Part shown: positions 18,202-27,246 of the stretch, piece by piece
How the letters are laid out: each line of letters begins with the position of its first letter
How positions within the stretch are numbered: the first letter of the stretch is position 1
NCBI RefSeq assembly: GCF_000812945.1
Contig: NZ_JSYM01000001.1
Coordinates: 1,674,001-1,738,000, forward strand
Source: Flavobacterium sp. AED
GTDB taxonomy: Bacteria > Bacteroidota > Bacteroidia > Flavobacteriales > Flavobacteriaceae
Direction of reading: 5' to 3'
Length of the DNA: 64,000 nucleotides
Translations under genes and position numbers: made by a program
Notes under the pieces: model-generated
The model's database searches: none
What the model was told of the DNA's origin: nothing
What the model saw: the letters and a program-made list of their open reading frames with translations, nothing else

Positions 18202-18348
18202 TTTTTTTCAAAATAATTTCCTTTCGTAAACTATTGATTTTGTTGCCCTTTTTTATTTTCGAACTGTAAGTCGAAAAAAATATAAATTAACATGCAACCT
18301 TTTTGCATTGTTAATCGTCTATGCTAATAGAAACACTTTATAAAGATT

Positions 18349-18909
18349 TTGAAAGTAATCAACTTACATCAGGAGGAAAATGAATTAATCCAGTTAGCTG
18401 TCGAAAGTAATCGGCAGGCGCAACAGAAGATTTATACCCAGTTTTCTCCAAAAATGTTAAGTGTTTGCCGTCAATACATAAAAGACATTCATCAGGCAGA
18501 AGATATCATGATTACCGCTTTTATGAAAGTTTTTACAAATCTGAAAAATTTTCAGCATAAAGGAAGTTTCGAAGGTTGGATTAGAAGAATTATGGTGAAC
18601 GAATGTATTTCTTTCATTAGAGTCCAAAAAAAGGTAAAATATATTGAGGATGAAGATTATTTTGAAGAAAGCTTCAATAACATCGAAAGCCAATTTTCAA
18701 TTGATGCTATCCAGTTTTTGATAGACAGTTTGCCGGATGGTTATAAAATGGTTTTCAATTTGTATGCTATAGAGGGGTACAAACATCAAGAGATTGCCAG
18801 TATGTTAGGGATTAATGAAGGAACATCTAAATCGCAATTGTCACATGCCAGAAAAATGCTGCAAGGACAAATTAGCAAGTTAAAAAATTACGATAATGGA
18901 ACGGAATAA
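18349..18909 (+). CDS. RNA polymerase sigma-70 factor, ECF-like
   Basis: A 186-residue protein with sigma region 2 (IYTQFSPKMLSVCRQYIKD, then AEDIMITAFMKVF and GWIRRIMVNECISF) and region 4 (LPDGYKMVFNLYAIEGYKHQ, EIASMLGINEGTSKSQLSHA). It lacks regions 1 and 3, as ECF sigma factors do. The start is a TTG. No in-frame ATG lies nearby, and the encoded MKVINLHQEEN looks like a natural N-terminus. It overlaps the following membrane protein gene by 14 bp, the usual arrangement for a sigma factor and its regulator. Confidence 0.88.
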   Translation: MKVINLHQEENELIQLAVESNRQAQQKIYTQFSPKMLSVCRQYIKDIHQAEDIMITAFMKVFTNLKNFQHKGSFEGWIRRIMVNECISFIRVQKKVKYIEDEDYFEESFNNIESQFSIDAIQFLIDSLPDGYKMVFNLYAIEGYKHQEIASMLGINEGTSKSQLSHARKMLQGQISKLKNYDNGTE

Positions 18910-19588
18910 ATTAGAGACACAGTTTAAAGAGCAATTGGATTCTCGGGAGATCAAACCATCAGAAATGGCTTGGAACAAACTGGATGCAATGCTTATGGTT
19001 GCTGAAAAACCAAAAGCTAAATTCCCTTGGATGTATATTGCGGCAAGTATTTTGGGATTTTTATTTATAGGGACAGTTTACTTTAATCAAAAAAACGATG
19101 CAATTAAAAATCAGAAAAAAGAAGTTGTAATTCAGGATGCGGTTACTCCTAAAAGCACTGTAACTACTGCTATTGTTGTCAATCCGAAAATAGAAGAAGA
19201 AAAAAGTGTAGTTATTAATGTTGTCCAAAAAACAACTTCAAAAATCAATAAGATTACTAAGTTAAAAGAAGAATCAATAATCATTAATAAGAGTTCAAAT
19301 CAAAATCAAGTAGCAGAAGTTTCAATCAGTAATCAAAAAACAGAACAAAAATCAATCAAACCCCAAACCAATACTGTTTCAGTTGACGTACTGCTGGCAG
19401 CTGTTGAAAATCCTTCGAAAAGGGAAAAACAATTGAATCAAAAACCAGTTGTGCATGTAAATGCGAGTAATTTACTCTTGCAAGTGGATGGCGAATTAGA
19501 ACTTTCCTTTCGAGAAAAAATAATCAATAAGGTAAGTAAGAATTACCAAACAGTAAAAGTTGCTTTATCCAATCGCAATTTAGAATAA
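18896..19588 (+). CDS. Single-pass membrane protein, candidate anti-sigma factor
   Basis: A 230-residue protein. Residues 1-42 are predicted cytoplasmic (EIKPSEMAWNKLDAMLMVAE), 44-61 form one transmembrane helix (WMYIAASILGFLFIGTVYF), and the rest is a Lys/Gln/Asn/Val-rich periplasmic tail. No zinc-binding anti-sigma motif is seen. Its 14-bp overlap with the sigma gene and its topology support an anti-sigma role, but this rests on context. The short C-terminal segment FREKIINKVSKNYQTVKVAL looks more structured than the spacer before it. Confidence 0.65.
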   Translation: MERNKLETQFKEQLDSREIKPSEMAWNKLDAMLMVAEKPKAKFPWMYIAASILGFLFIGTVYFNQKNDAIKNQKKEVVIQDAVTPKSTVTTAIVVNPKIEEEKSVVINVVQKTTSKINKITKLKEESIIINKSSNQNQVAEVSISNQKTEQKSIKPQTNTVSVDVLLAAVENPSKREKQLNQKPVVHVNASNLLLQVDGELELSFREKIINKVSKNYQTVKVALSNRNLE

Positions 19589-19620
19589 AAATCATCAATC
19601 ATCATTAAAATCAAATCATC

Positions 19621-20673
19621 ATGAGAAATTTTACCATTTACTTAGCACTACTTTTATGTCTTTATGCCAGCAAAATGCTTGGACAGGAAACATTTGAAAA
19701 ACGAGCAAAAAGCATTGCTTCAAAAATCGAAAGTATAACAAAAGAAGAAAAAGCGGCCTTGAAAATAGAAGTTGAAGCGGTTAACAATCAATTAATAAAC
19801 GGCACGATTTCTCGAGAAGAAGCCGAGAATAAAAAGAAAGCTTTAGCAGAAGCCAGAGCAATAAATATTGAATCGAAAGTAGCTCAGGAGCAAGAAAACC
19901 TAAAAAATCTAGTTCAGGAAAAGGTGGACGGGAAAATCAAGGAGCAAGATAGTCTGAAAAAACACAAATTTGAATTGAATTGGGATTGGGAAAAAGATTC
20001 AAAAAGGAATGATTCTATTCGTTCAACAAAAGGAGAGCAAAGAACAACTTCCCAGTTTGTATTTGCCGCAGGTTTAAATAATTTAGTTACTGATGGAAAA
20101 GTTCAGGATTCTGATTACCGATTTTTAGGTTCTCATTTCTATGAATTGGGAGTTAGTTACAATAGCCGAATTGCAAAAAATAATAATCTGCTTCATGCAA
20201 AATATGGCTTGTCAGTGATGTATAATAATTTGCGTCCCACAGACAATCGTAATTTTGTTATAAACAGTAACCAGACTAATCTTGTGGTGAATCCTGTTGA
20301 TTTAAAAGATTCTCGTTTTAGAAATGTATATTTAGTTGCACCAGTTCATTTAGAGTTTGATTTTTCAGGTAAAAAAATGAAAGAGGACAAGCCATTTTTC
20401 AAAACACATCAAAGTTTCCGTCTTGGAGTAGGTGGTTATGCAGGAATCAACTTAAAGTCAAAACAAATTATCAAATACGATGATAATGATTTAAAAGCTA
20501 CTGAAAAAACCAAAGGAGATTTTAATACCAGCAATTTTATCTATGGTTTGAGTACTTATATTGGATATAAAGAAACGAGTTTGTACTTGAAATATGATTT
20601 GAATCCCTTGTTTAAAGACAATGCAGTGAAACAAAATAACGTTTCTTTAGGACTGCGTTTCGATTTAAATTAA
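19621..20673 (+). CDS. Secreted coiled-coil plus beta-barrel protein, unknown function
   Basis: A 350-residue protein with a signal peptide (LLLCLYASKMLGQ). Residues about 24-115 are highly charged and helical, with heptad-like character (KIESITKEEKAALKIEVEAV, SREEAENKKKALAEARA). From about 140 the sequence alternates as in an outer-membrane beta-barrel and ends in NVSLGLRFDLN, a typical C-terminal strand. It starts 32 bp after the putative anti-sigma gene and is followed by a terminator, so sigma, membrane and outer-membrane proteins form one operon. Function not recognised. Confidence 0.7.
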   Translation: MRNFTIYLALLLCLYASKMLGQETFEKRAKSIASKIESITKEEKAALKIEVEAVNNQLINGTISREEAENKKKALAEARAINIESKVAQEQENLKNLVQEKVDGKIKEQDSLKKHKFELNWDWEKDSKRNDSIRSTKGEQRTTSQFVFAAGLNNLVTDGKVQDSDYRFLGSHFYELGVSYNSRIAKNNNLLHAKYGLSVMYNNLRPTDNRNFVINSNQTNLVVNPVDLKDSRFRNVYLVAPVHLEFDFSGKKMKEDKPFFKTHQSFRLGVGGYAGINLKSKQIIKYDDNDLKATEKTKGDFNTSNFIYGLSTYIGYKETSLYLKYDLNPLFKDNAVKQNNVSLGLRFDLN

Positions 20674-20703
20674 AATTTGGTTGAGTTAGTTTTATACTTT
20701 GAG

Positions 20704-20731
20704 AAGCACTTCGAAAGAAGTGCTTTTTTTA
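20704..20731 (+). terminator. Terminator of the sigma factor operon
   Basis: Stem AAGCACTTC/GAAGTGCTT with a GAAA loop followed by T residues. Confidence 0.85.
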
Positions 20732-20740
20732 TTTTAGATA

Positions 20741-20772
20741 TTGAATTATCAGCTTTGATTTGTGTATTTTTG
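20741..20772 (+). promoter_or_regulatory. dnaG promoter
   Basis: TTG at 20741 and TATTTTTG at 20765-20772 are 21 bases apart. Its position downstream of the longest possible open frame (from 20677) rules out that upstream start and supports the TTG at 20806. Confidence 0.6.
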
Positions 20773-20805
20773 TGGACTTTTCAATTACTAAATATTTCTT
20801 ACGAT

Positions 20806-22782
20806 TTGATTTCAAAAGCCACTATAGATACTGTTTTCGAAACTGCTCGAGTAGAGGAGGTTATTGGTGATTTTGTGCATTTGAAACGTGCAGGAAGTAA
20901 CTTCAAAGGGTTAAGTCCGTTTTCTGAAGAGCGTTCTCCATCGTTCATGGTTTCTCCTGCCAAAGGAATTTGGAAAGATTTTAGTTCTGGAAAAGGGGGC
21001 AACTCTGTGGCTTTCTTGATGGAACATGAAAAGTTCACGTATCCGGAAGCTATTCGCTATTTAGCCAAAAAATACAATATTGAAATTGAAGAAACGGAGC
21101 AAACCGATGAAGAGAAAGCCAATACTGATGTTCGAGAAAGTATGTATTTGGTTTCGGAATTTGCAAAAACCTATTTTCATAATACACTTTTAAACTCTGA
21201 AGAAGGGAAAGCTATTGGGTATTCTTATTTCAAAGAAAGAGGTTTTACTAATGAAACCATAAAGAAGTTTGGATTGGGATATTCACCTGAAGCTTGGGAT
21301 GCTTTTACCAAAGAAGCTTTAGGAAAAGGATATAAATTAGAATTCCTGGAAAGTACGGGTTTAACAATAGCTAGAGAAGACAGGCCATTTGACCGTTTTA
21401 AAAGTCGTGTGATGTTTCCAATACAAAGTATGTCAGGAAGGGTTTTGGGTTTTGGAGGAAGAATTTTAACCAATGATAAAAAAGCGGCAAAATACCTGAA
21501 TTCTCCAGAAAGTGATATTTACCATAAAAGTAAAGTTCTTTATGGAATCTTTCAAGCCAAACAATCTATCGCTAAATTGAATAATTGTTATTTGGTTGAA
21601 GGATATACGGATGTAATTCAGTTCAATCAATCCGGAATTGAGAACGTGGTTGCTTCTTCCGGAACAGCTCTGACACCAGACCAAATCCGTTTAGTCAACA
21701 GATTGACCAAGAATATTACCGTTCTTTTTGATGGAGATGCTGCGGGACTTCGTGCTTCTATTCGAGGAATTGATTTGATTCTTGAGGAAGGAATGAATGT
21801 GAAAGTATGTACTTTTCCTGATGGTGAAGATCCGGACAGTTTTGCCAAAAAAACATCTTATGACGATTTAGTTTTATATCTCGAAAATAATGCAAAAGAT
21901 TTCATTCAGTTTAAAGCCTCGCTTTTGATGAATGAAGCAAAGAATGATCCTATAAAAAAAGCCGATTTAATTCGGGATATGGTATTGAGTATTTCTAAAA
22001 TTCCAGATAGAATTCAGAGAGAAATTTACATTCAGGAATGTTCCAGAATTATGGATATTTCTGAGCAAGTGCTTGTGAGTACTTTGGCACAATTAGTTCA
22101 AAAAGATGTTTCTGAGGTTGGAAAAAAACAAAAACAAGAGCAAAAAGCTTTTGAAGTTGTGAAAAATGAAAATCCGGCAGAAACAGAAAAAGTAGATGTT
22201 CTTTATCGTTTGGAAAGGAAAATAATCGAGATTCTTTTGTTATATGGGAATAAAACAGAAGAGTTTGAAGATACTTTTTTGAAAACAAATGAGGATGGAG
22301 AAATAGAAAATGTTTTAGAAAAAAAGGAATATAAAGTATATCAGAGAATTTATTTGAGTCTGCAGGAAGATGAGGTTGAATTAGCCAATCCATTGTTTCG
22401 CGATATATTCAATAATTTGATAAACTTCTATCATCAGAATGAAAACTTCAGTTTAGAGCAGTATTTGATGCACTTACAGGTAGATTTAGCACAAGAGGTA
22501 ACCGATATTTTGATGGAAGATGAAAGAGTTGTTTTGCACAATTGGGAAGGACAAAATATTTTTCCAAAGTCTAAAAATGATACAATAGTTCAGAATGTTT
22601 CTGAGACCATTTTAACGTTGCGATGGTATTTAGTAGGTAGAATCATCGAAGAATTAAAAAGCTCTGTATTATCGGAAGTAAATTCAGATAATACAGAGCC
22701 TATGTCAATGATTATGGATTATAATATGTTAATCCATTCTTTTTCAAAAAAATTAGGAAGAGTAATGTCTAGATATTACTAA
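20806..22782 (+). CDS. dnaG: DNA primase, zinc-ribbon ligands absent
   Basis: About 658 residues. It makes RNA primers at the replication fork with DnaB. The N-terminal ribbon, RNA polymerase core with Toprim motifs (YLVEGYTDVI, LFDGDAAGLRAS) and C-terminal helicase-binding region are in the usual order. The start is the TTG at 20806 (ISKATIDTVFETARVEEVIG), behind a good promoter and a terminator. In the zinc domain the C-x2-H and C-x2-C ligands of E. coli DnaG align with GLSPFS and DFSSG, so none of the four remains, although the surrounding residues (ERSPSFMVSP, GKGGNSVAFLM) are conserved. The fold may be kept without metal. Confidence 0.93.
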   Translation: MISKATIDTVFETARVEEVIGDFVHLKRAGSNFKGLSPFSEERSPSFMVSPAKGIWKDFSSGKGGNSVAFLMEHEKFTYPEAIRYLAKKYNIEIEETEQTDEEKANTDVRESMYLVSEFAKTYFHNTLLNSEEGKAIGYSYFKERGFTNETIKKFGLGYSPEAWDAFTKEALGKGYKLEFLESTGLTIAREDRPFDRFKSRVMFPIQSMSGRVLGFGGRILTNDKKAAKYLNSPESDIYHKSKVLYGIFQAKQSIAKLNNCYLVEGYTDVIQFNQSGIENVVASSGTALTPDQIRLVNRLTKNITVLFDGDAAGLRASIRGIDLILEEGMNVKVCTFPDGEDPDSFAKKTSYDDLVLYLENNAKDFIQFKASLLMNEAKNDPIKKADLIRDMVLSISKIPDRIQREIYIQECSRIMDISEQVLVSTLAQLVQKDVSEVGKKQKQEQKAFEVVKNENPAETEKVDVLYRLERKIIEILLLYGNKTEEFEDTFLKTNEDGEIENVLEKKEYKVYQRIYLSLQEDEVELANPLFRDIFNNLINFYHQNENFSLEQYLMHLQVDLAQEVTDILMEDERVVLHNWEGQNIFPKSKNDTIVQNVSETILTLRWYLVGRIIEELKSSVLSEVNSDNTEPMSMIMDYNMLIHSFSKKLGRVMSRYY

Positions 22783-23408
22783 ACAATTTCTAATGTTTTT
22801 GCTTTGTTTACTAAATCTACTAAATTAGTAACATTCAGTTTTGTTAGTAGTCTTAATTTGTAAGTACTAATTGTTTTTTCGTTGAGTTTTAGAATTTCGG
22901 CTATTTCATGATTCTTTTTTCCATCACTTAAATAGCGTAATACTTCTACCTCACGGTTAGAAAGCTTTCGATACAATCGTTCGCTCTTACTTTGTTTTGC
23001 AATTAATGCTAGGTTTTTCTTAACTGTTTCGTTAATAATTATCTTTCCTTGATGTACTTTGATAATTGAAATTCCTAAAGTTTCTAGTTTTTCTTTTTTG
23101 TGGATAAAACCTGAAACCCCAGCTTTTATAGCATTAGGTGCATAAATTTGTTCAGAAAGACCACTGAATATAATAATTTTTGTTTTTGGGAAGTTTTTCA
23201 AAACTGATTTTACTTCAAAAATGCTTGAAAGCCCCTCTAATTCCAAATCCAATATTAATACATCAATCTCTTTGGTAAGCAGTATATCTCGTACCATCAA
23301 AAAATTACCAACATTGGCAACTATTGATATTTCGGCATGGTCTTTAAAGTAAGATTTTACTCCAAAATGCACTACGGGATAATTGTCGGCTAAACATACT
23401 TTAATCAT
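22779..23408 (-). CDS. NarL/FixJ-type response regulator
   Basis: A 209-residue protein: receiver domain 1-120 with Asp54 (LILDLELEG) as phosphoacceptor and a lysine near 107 (FIHKKEKL), then a LuxR/GerE helix-turn-helix at 145-205 (LSNREVEVLRYLSDGKKNHE, ILKLNEKTISTYKLRLLTKL). It is a DNA-binding regulator. No histidine kinase is adjacent, so it is an orphan. Its stop overlaps that of dnaG by 4 bp on the other strand. Confidence 0.9.
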   Translation of the reverse strand: MIKVCLADNYPVVHFGVKSYFKDHAEISIVANVGNFLMVRDILLTKEIDVLILDLELEGLSSIFEVKSVLKNFPKTKIIIFSGLSEQIYAPNAIKAGVSGFIHKKEKLETLGISIIKVHQGKIIINETVKKNLALIAKQSKSERLYRKLSNREVEVLRYLSDGKKNHEIAEILKLNEKTISTYKLRLLTKLNVTNLVDLVNKAKTLEIV

Positions 23409-23507
23409 GGTATTTAATTTTATTTAAGTGTTGTTTATCTTTTGGACAGTAAATTTAATAAAAAAATTCTGTAATTAATTGGAAATCAATATAAAATATG
23501 ATTTTTT

Positions 23508-24308
23508 TTATAAATTTGATATTAAACAAACTGGTATTGCATTCATTTTGTGTTTGTTGGTGTTATTTAGACGTTTGTAAATTTCAAAAACTACCTTTTC
23601 TCTGCCAGTAAAATCATTTGCTGATTTTCCAGTTTCATCCTCATTCATTGCCCATTCCAGCTCATCATAACTAGCACCTAATTGATCCTCATCAGTTCTT
23701 TCATCACCAAATAATCCGTCAGAAGGAGATGCTTTTAAAATTGAATCTGGAACTTCTAAGTAAGCACCCAAGCTATATACTTCGGATTTCAATAAATCAG
23801 CAATAGGACTCAAATCTACTCCGCCATCGCCATATTTTGTATAGAAACCTACTCCAAAATCTTCTACTTTATTTCCTGTACCGGCAACTAATAATCCATA
23901 AATACCAGCAAAATAATACAAGGTAGTCATTCGTAGGCGTGCCCTAGTATTGGCTTGAGATAAGTGGAGCTTATGGGTGTCAATAGTATCTGGAACTATT
24001 TTTTTGAAACTTTCAAAAACATAAGTTAAGTCAGATTCAACACTTGTTACATTTGGGAATCTATTTTTTAATTGTTCGATGTGTTCGCGTCCACGAGTTA
24101 CATGACTGTGCGGTTGGTGTATTGGCATTTCAACACATAAAACTTGTAATCCGGTTTGGGCGCATAATGTTGAGGTGACTGCTGAATCTACTCCTCCTGA
24201 AATTCCTATGACAAATCCGTTAACTTTAGCATTTTCGGCATAAGTTTTTAACCAATTTACTATATGAGTATTCACTTTTTCAACTTGGATTGTACTTTTT
24301 TTAGTCAT
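23508..24308 (-). CDS. nadE: NH3-dependent NAD+ synthetase
   Basis: A 266-residue protein catalysing the last step of NAD+ synthesis, amidation of nicotinate adenine dinucleotide. The PP-loop SGGVDS is at residues 37-42, and GTGNKVEDFGVGFYTKYGDG and KASPSDGLFGDERTDEDQLG are diagnostic. There is no glutaminase domain, so ammonia is the donor. It lies next to gldB, as in Flavobacterium johnsoniae (from memory), but on the opposite strand. Confidence 0.95.
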   Translation of the reverse strand: MTKKSTIQVEKVNTHIVNWLKTYAENAKVNGFVIGISGGVDSAVTSTLCAQTGLQVLCVEMPIHQPHSHVTRGREHIEQLKNRFPNVTSVESDLTYVFESFKKIVPDTIDTHKLHLSQANTRARLRMTTLYYFAGIYGLLVAGTGNKVEDFGVGFYTKYGDGGVDLSPIADLLKSEVYSLGAYLEVPDSILKASPSDGLFGDERTDEDQLGASYDELEWAMNEDETGKSANDFTGREKVVFEIYKRLNNTNKHKMNAIPVCLISNL

Positions 24309-24337
24309 AATAGTTTACGTTTTAAAAAGCAGGAATG

Positions 24338-24345
24338 TATATTTG
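24338..24345 (+). promoter_or_regulatory. -7 box for gldBC
   Basis: TATATTTG matches the consensus, 63 bases before gldB. Confidence 0.5.
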
Positions 24346-24389
24346 CAAAATCAATTAGTTGCGCATTGGTTTCCTTTGTTCTTAGGACA

Positions 24390-24397
24390 CAAATTTA
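24390..24397 (-). promoter_or_regulatory. -7 box for nadE
   Basis: CAAATTTA reads TAAATTTG on the minus strand, 82 bases before the nadE start. It overlaps the gldB leader, so the two divergent promoters face away from each other across a shared ~50-bp region. Confidence 0.4.
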
Positions 24398-24407
24398 ATT
24401 AATAAAT

Positions 24408-25364
24408 ATGAAAAAAAATCTATTTTTTGTAGTCTTTTGTCTCTTTTTTTTATCCTGTGAGAAAAAAAATAAGGTAGAAAATGCTGTAGAGAAAATTCCG
24501 TTAAAAATAAAAATAGAACGCTTTGATAAAATATTTTTTGAAACTTCCCCAAAAGATTTAGATAAAGTAAAGGTAGCCTTTCCTTTCTTTTTTCCTGCAG
24601 GAAGCGATAATAGTATTTGGTTGAATAAAATGCAGGATCCAATATGGAGAGAATTGTATACTGAAGTTCAAAAAAAGTATGCTAATTTTGAACCAGAAAA
24701 AGTAGAGTTGGAGTCTCTTTTTAAGCATATTAAGTATTATTTTCCTCAAACTAAAACTCCCAAAATTATTACTGTAATCTCTGAAATGGATTATAATAAT
24801 AAGGCTATTTATGCGGATAGTTTGGTGATTATTTCGCTTGAATTGTACTTGGGAAAAAACCATAAGTTTTATCAGTTTCCAAATTATATAAAACAAAATT
24901 TTGAGCAAAGACAAATCTTACCAGATGTAGTTTCGAGTTTCTCGTCTCATAAAATTGCCCCTGTGACTGATAAAAAAATGTTAAGCCAAATGATTTATTT
25001 TGGAAAACAATTGTACTTAAAAGACTTACTTTTGCCAAATTATACAGATGCAGAAAAAATGGGATACACGCCTGAGCAAGTAAAATGGTGTGAAGAAAAT
25101 GAAAGTTATATGTGGCGTTATTTTATCGAAAAAGAAATGCTTTACAGCGATGATCAAAAGTTAATACCTCGATTTATAAATCCAGCGCCATTTTCTAAGT
25201 TTTATCTGGAAATTGACAATGAATCGCCAGGACAAGTTGGTGCCTGGATAGGGTGGCAAATAGTTCGATCCTTTATGAAAAATAATGAAGTCCCTATTGC
25301 AGATTTATTAAAAACAGATGCAAAAGAAATATTTATGAAATCAAAATACAAACCTAAAAAGTAA
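24408..25364 (+). CDS. gldB: Gliding motility lipoprotein GldB
   Basis: A 318-residue lipoprotein (lipobox FFLSC followed by EKKNK). I recognise it by IERFDKIFFETSP, the segment DPIWRELYTEVQKKY, and the C-terminal ESPGQVGAWIGWQIVRSFM. GldB is one of the proteins required for gliding motility in Flavobacterium johnsoniae; its biochemical role is not known. It is directly followed by gldC with a one-base overlap. Confidence 0.93.
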   Translation: MKKNLFFVVFCLFFLSCEKKNKVENAVEKIPLKIKIERFDKIFFETSPKDLDKVKVAFPFFFPAGSDNSIWLNKMQDPIWRELYTEVQKKYANFEPEKVELESLFKHIKYYFPQTKTPKIITVISEMDYNNKAIYADSLVIISLELYLGKNHKFYQFPNYIKQNFEQRQILPDVVSSFSSHKIAPVTDKKMLSQMIYFGKQLYLKDLLLPNYTDAEKMGYTPEQVKWCEENESYMWRYFIEKEMLYSDDQKLIPRFINPAPFSKFYLEIDNESPGQVGAWIGWQIVRSFMKNNEVPIADLLKTDAKEIFMKSKYKPKK

Positions 25365-25699
25365 TGTCAGATAAAAATACCTCAGAAATTAAGTTTCTAA
25401 TCGAATTAGACGATAATCGTGTTCCGGAAAAATTAATGTGGTCCGCAAAAGACGGTGGAGTAGAACAAGAAGAAGCAAAAGCTATTATGTTGTCCATTTG
25501 GGACAGTAAAGTAAAAGAAACAATGCGTATCGACTTGTGGACAAAAGATATGCCAGTTGATGAAATGAAAATTTTCTTTCATCAAACTTTGGTTGCTATG
25601 TCAGAAACCTTCAAGCGTGCCACTGATGATGAGAAAATGGCGGAAACCATGAAAGATTTCTGTGATTACTTTGCAGAAAAATTAGAGCTAACAAAATAA
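25364..25699 (+). CDS. gldC: Gliding motility protein GldC
   Basis: A 111-residue soluble cytoplasmic protein (SEIKFLIELDDNRVPEKLMW, then MRIDLWTKDMPVDEMKIFF). GldC accompanies gldB in gliding Flavobacteria and is reported as helpful but less critical for motility. It is translated from an ATG overlapping the gldB stop (TAATG). No other gliding gene (gldA, gldF-N) lies in the window. Confidence 0.93.
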   Translation: MSDKNTSEIKFLIELDDNRVPEKLMWSAKDGGVEQEEAKAIMLSIWDSKVKETMRIDLWTKDMPVDEMKIFFHQTLVAMSETFKRATDDEKMAETMKDFCDYFAEKLELTK

Positions 25700-25720
25700 A
25701 TAAGATTTTGTTTAAAATGA

Positions 25721-25757
25721 AAAATCCCAAAACTATTATTTTAAGTTTTGGGATTTT
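25721..25757 (+). terminator. Bidirectional terminator between gldC and engB
   Basis: A stem of 13 bp (AAATCCCAAAACT and its complement) with A residues before and T residues after it, so it can serve both convergent operons. Confidence 0.85.
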
Positions 25758-25784
25758 TGGTTTTTAAATATATGAAGGTGTTTT

Positions 25785-26405
25785 CTAAAACTGACTGTTG
25801 TTTTTGAAAACTTCTTGATTCACTTCGTCAATATAGGAAAGTAACTCTTCTTTTCCTGTAGATTCAGTTGCTGATGTAACAAAATAATGAGGCATCTCGG
25901 CCCAGTTATTAGCAAACATTTTCTTTTTGTATGCAGCAATATGAGAATCGATTTTTACTTTGCTTATTTTATCTGCTTTGGTAAAAACGATGCAAAAAGG
26001 AATTTCACTTTCGCCCATGTAAGACATAAATTCGATGTCTATGGTTTGTGCTTCATGACGAATATCAATCAGAACAAAAGCGCAAACTAATTGTTCTCTT
26101 GTTTCAAAATAATCAGTGATGAATTCCTGAAAAATAGATTTTGTTTTTTTTGAAACCTTGGCATAACCGTAACCTGGTAAATCAACTAAAAACCAGTTGC
26201 TGTTGATCAAAAAATGATTAATCAATTGTGTTTTTCCTGGTCTTCCAGATGTTTTAGCTAACTTTTTATGGTTTGTCAGCATGTTTATCAAGGAGGATTT
26301 ACCAACATTTGATCGGCCTATAAAAGCATATTCCGGCAAAAAGTCTTTAGGACATTTGGCTACATCGGAGTTACTAATAATAAATTCGGCGGTATTAATT
26401 TTCAT
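25785..26405 (-). CDS. engB: Ribosome biogenesis GTPase EngB (YsxC/YihA)
   Basis: A 206-residue GTPase with G1 GRSNVGKSS (residues 30-38), G3 DLPG, G4 TKAD and the YGYAKVSK signature. It acts in maturation of the large ribosomal subunit and is usually essential. It follows the hydrolase gene by 31 bp on the same strand, so the two are probably co-transcribed. Confidence 0.95.
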   Translation of the reverse strand: MKINTAEFIISNSDVAKCPKDFLPEYAFIGRSNVGKSSLINMLTNHKKLAKTSGRPGKTQLINHFLINSNWFLVDLPGYGYAKVSKKTKSIFQEFITDYFETREQLVCAFVLIDIRHEAQTIDIEFMSYMGESEIPFCIVFTKADKISKVKIDSHIAAYKKKMFANNWAEMPHYFVTSATESTGKEELLSYIDEVNQEVFKNNSQF

Positions 26406-26436
26406 TTCTTTTTTGGTGTAAAATTCTTCTTAAAGA

Positions 26437-27210
26437 TTAGTGTATTGCTAAATGGGTATGGGTTAACCAATCCTCTAGCAAACGATTAAACTCGTCTGGA
26501 TGTTCCATCATAGCAGCATGTCCGCATTTGTCTATCCAATATAAAGTAGAGTTAGGCAATAATTTATGAAACTCCTCTGCAACATCTGGAGGGGTAACTT
26601 TATCATTTTTTCCCCAAATAATACAAGTTTGAACATGCATTTTTGGTAAATCTTTTGCCATGTTATGACGAATGGCACTTTTTGCTATCGTCAATGTTTT
26701 TATTAATTTTATTCTGTCATTTACGGATGCGTAAACTTCATCAATAAGTTCTTTAGTGGCTACTTTTGGATCATAAAATACATCTTCGGCTTTTTTCTTG
26801 ATGTATTCATAGTCACCTCTCTTTGGATAGCTGTCGCCCATCGCACTTTCGTAAAGTCCTGAGCTACCTGTTATTACGAGTCCGGATACTTTTTCAGGAT
26901 ACATTTTAGTGTGATACAAAGCAATGTGCCCGCCTAATGAATTTCCTAAAAGGATTACTCTTTCTAATCCTTTGAATGTGATAAAATCTTTAACGTATTT
27001 TGCAAAACTTTTTACGTTTGTTTTTAAAATATTCTGCGTGTATATAGGTAAATCTGGAATGATTATTTTATATCCTTTATTAGAAAAGTAGCTTGCAACA
27101 GCATCAAAGTTGCTTAGTCCTCCCATAAGACCATGTAAGATCACAATTGGTGTTCCTTCGCCTGCTTCATAATAGCTGTATCTACCTTCTTTTTTATAGT
27201 ATTTTTCCAT
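26437..27210 (-). CDS. Alpha/beta-fold hydrolase
   Basis: A 257-residue cytoplasmic protein. The oxyanion region is VILHGLMGGLSN, the nucleophile elbow GNSLGG, the acid is probably in WGKNDKVTPP and the histidine in CGHAAMMEHP, so the triad is complete. The substrate is unknown. The same gene order (hydrolase-engB beside mraZ) is, from memory, common in Flavobacteriaceae. Confidence 0.85.
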   Translation of the reverse strand: MEKYYKKEGRYSYYEAGEGTPIVILHGLMGGLSNFDAVASYFSNKGYKIIIPDLPIYTQNILKTNVKSFAKYVKDFITFKGLERVILLGNSLGGHIALYHTKMYPEKVSGLVITGSSGLYESAMGDSYPKRGDYEYIKKKAEDVFYDPKVATKELIDEVYASVNDRIKLIKTLTIAKSAIRHNMAKDLPKMHVQTCIIWGKNDKVTPPDVAEEFHKLLPNSTLYWIDKCGHAAMMEHPDEFNRLLEDWLTHTHLAIH

Positions 27211-27238
27211 GTTTTTGAATCTGGATTTTCAATTTTGA

Positions 27239-27246
27239 CAAATATA
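27239..27246 (-). promoter_or_regulatory. -7 box for hydrolase-engB operon
   Basis: CAAATATA reads TATATTTG on the minus strand, 29 bases before the hydrolase start. The rest of the gap up to the MraZ boxes is A+T-rich with no open frame of note. Confidence 0.5.

Noticed and set aside
20677..20805. Upstream extension of dnaG giving a 701-residue protein
   Set aside because: It would cover a terminator hairpin and a good promoter, and its residues are not primase-like.
22049..22393. Antisense 114-residue open frame inside dnaG
   Set aside because: Low-complexity Phe/Leu-rich shadow of A/G-rich coding sequence, with no start signals.
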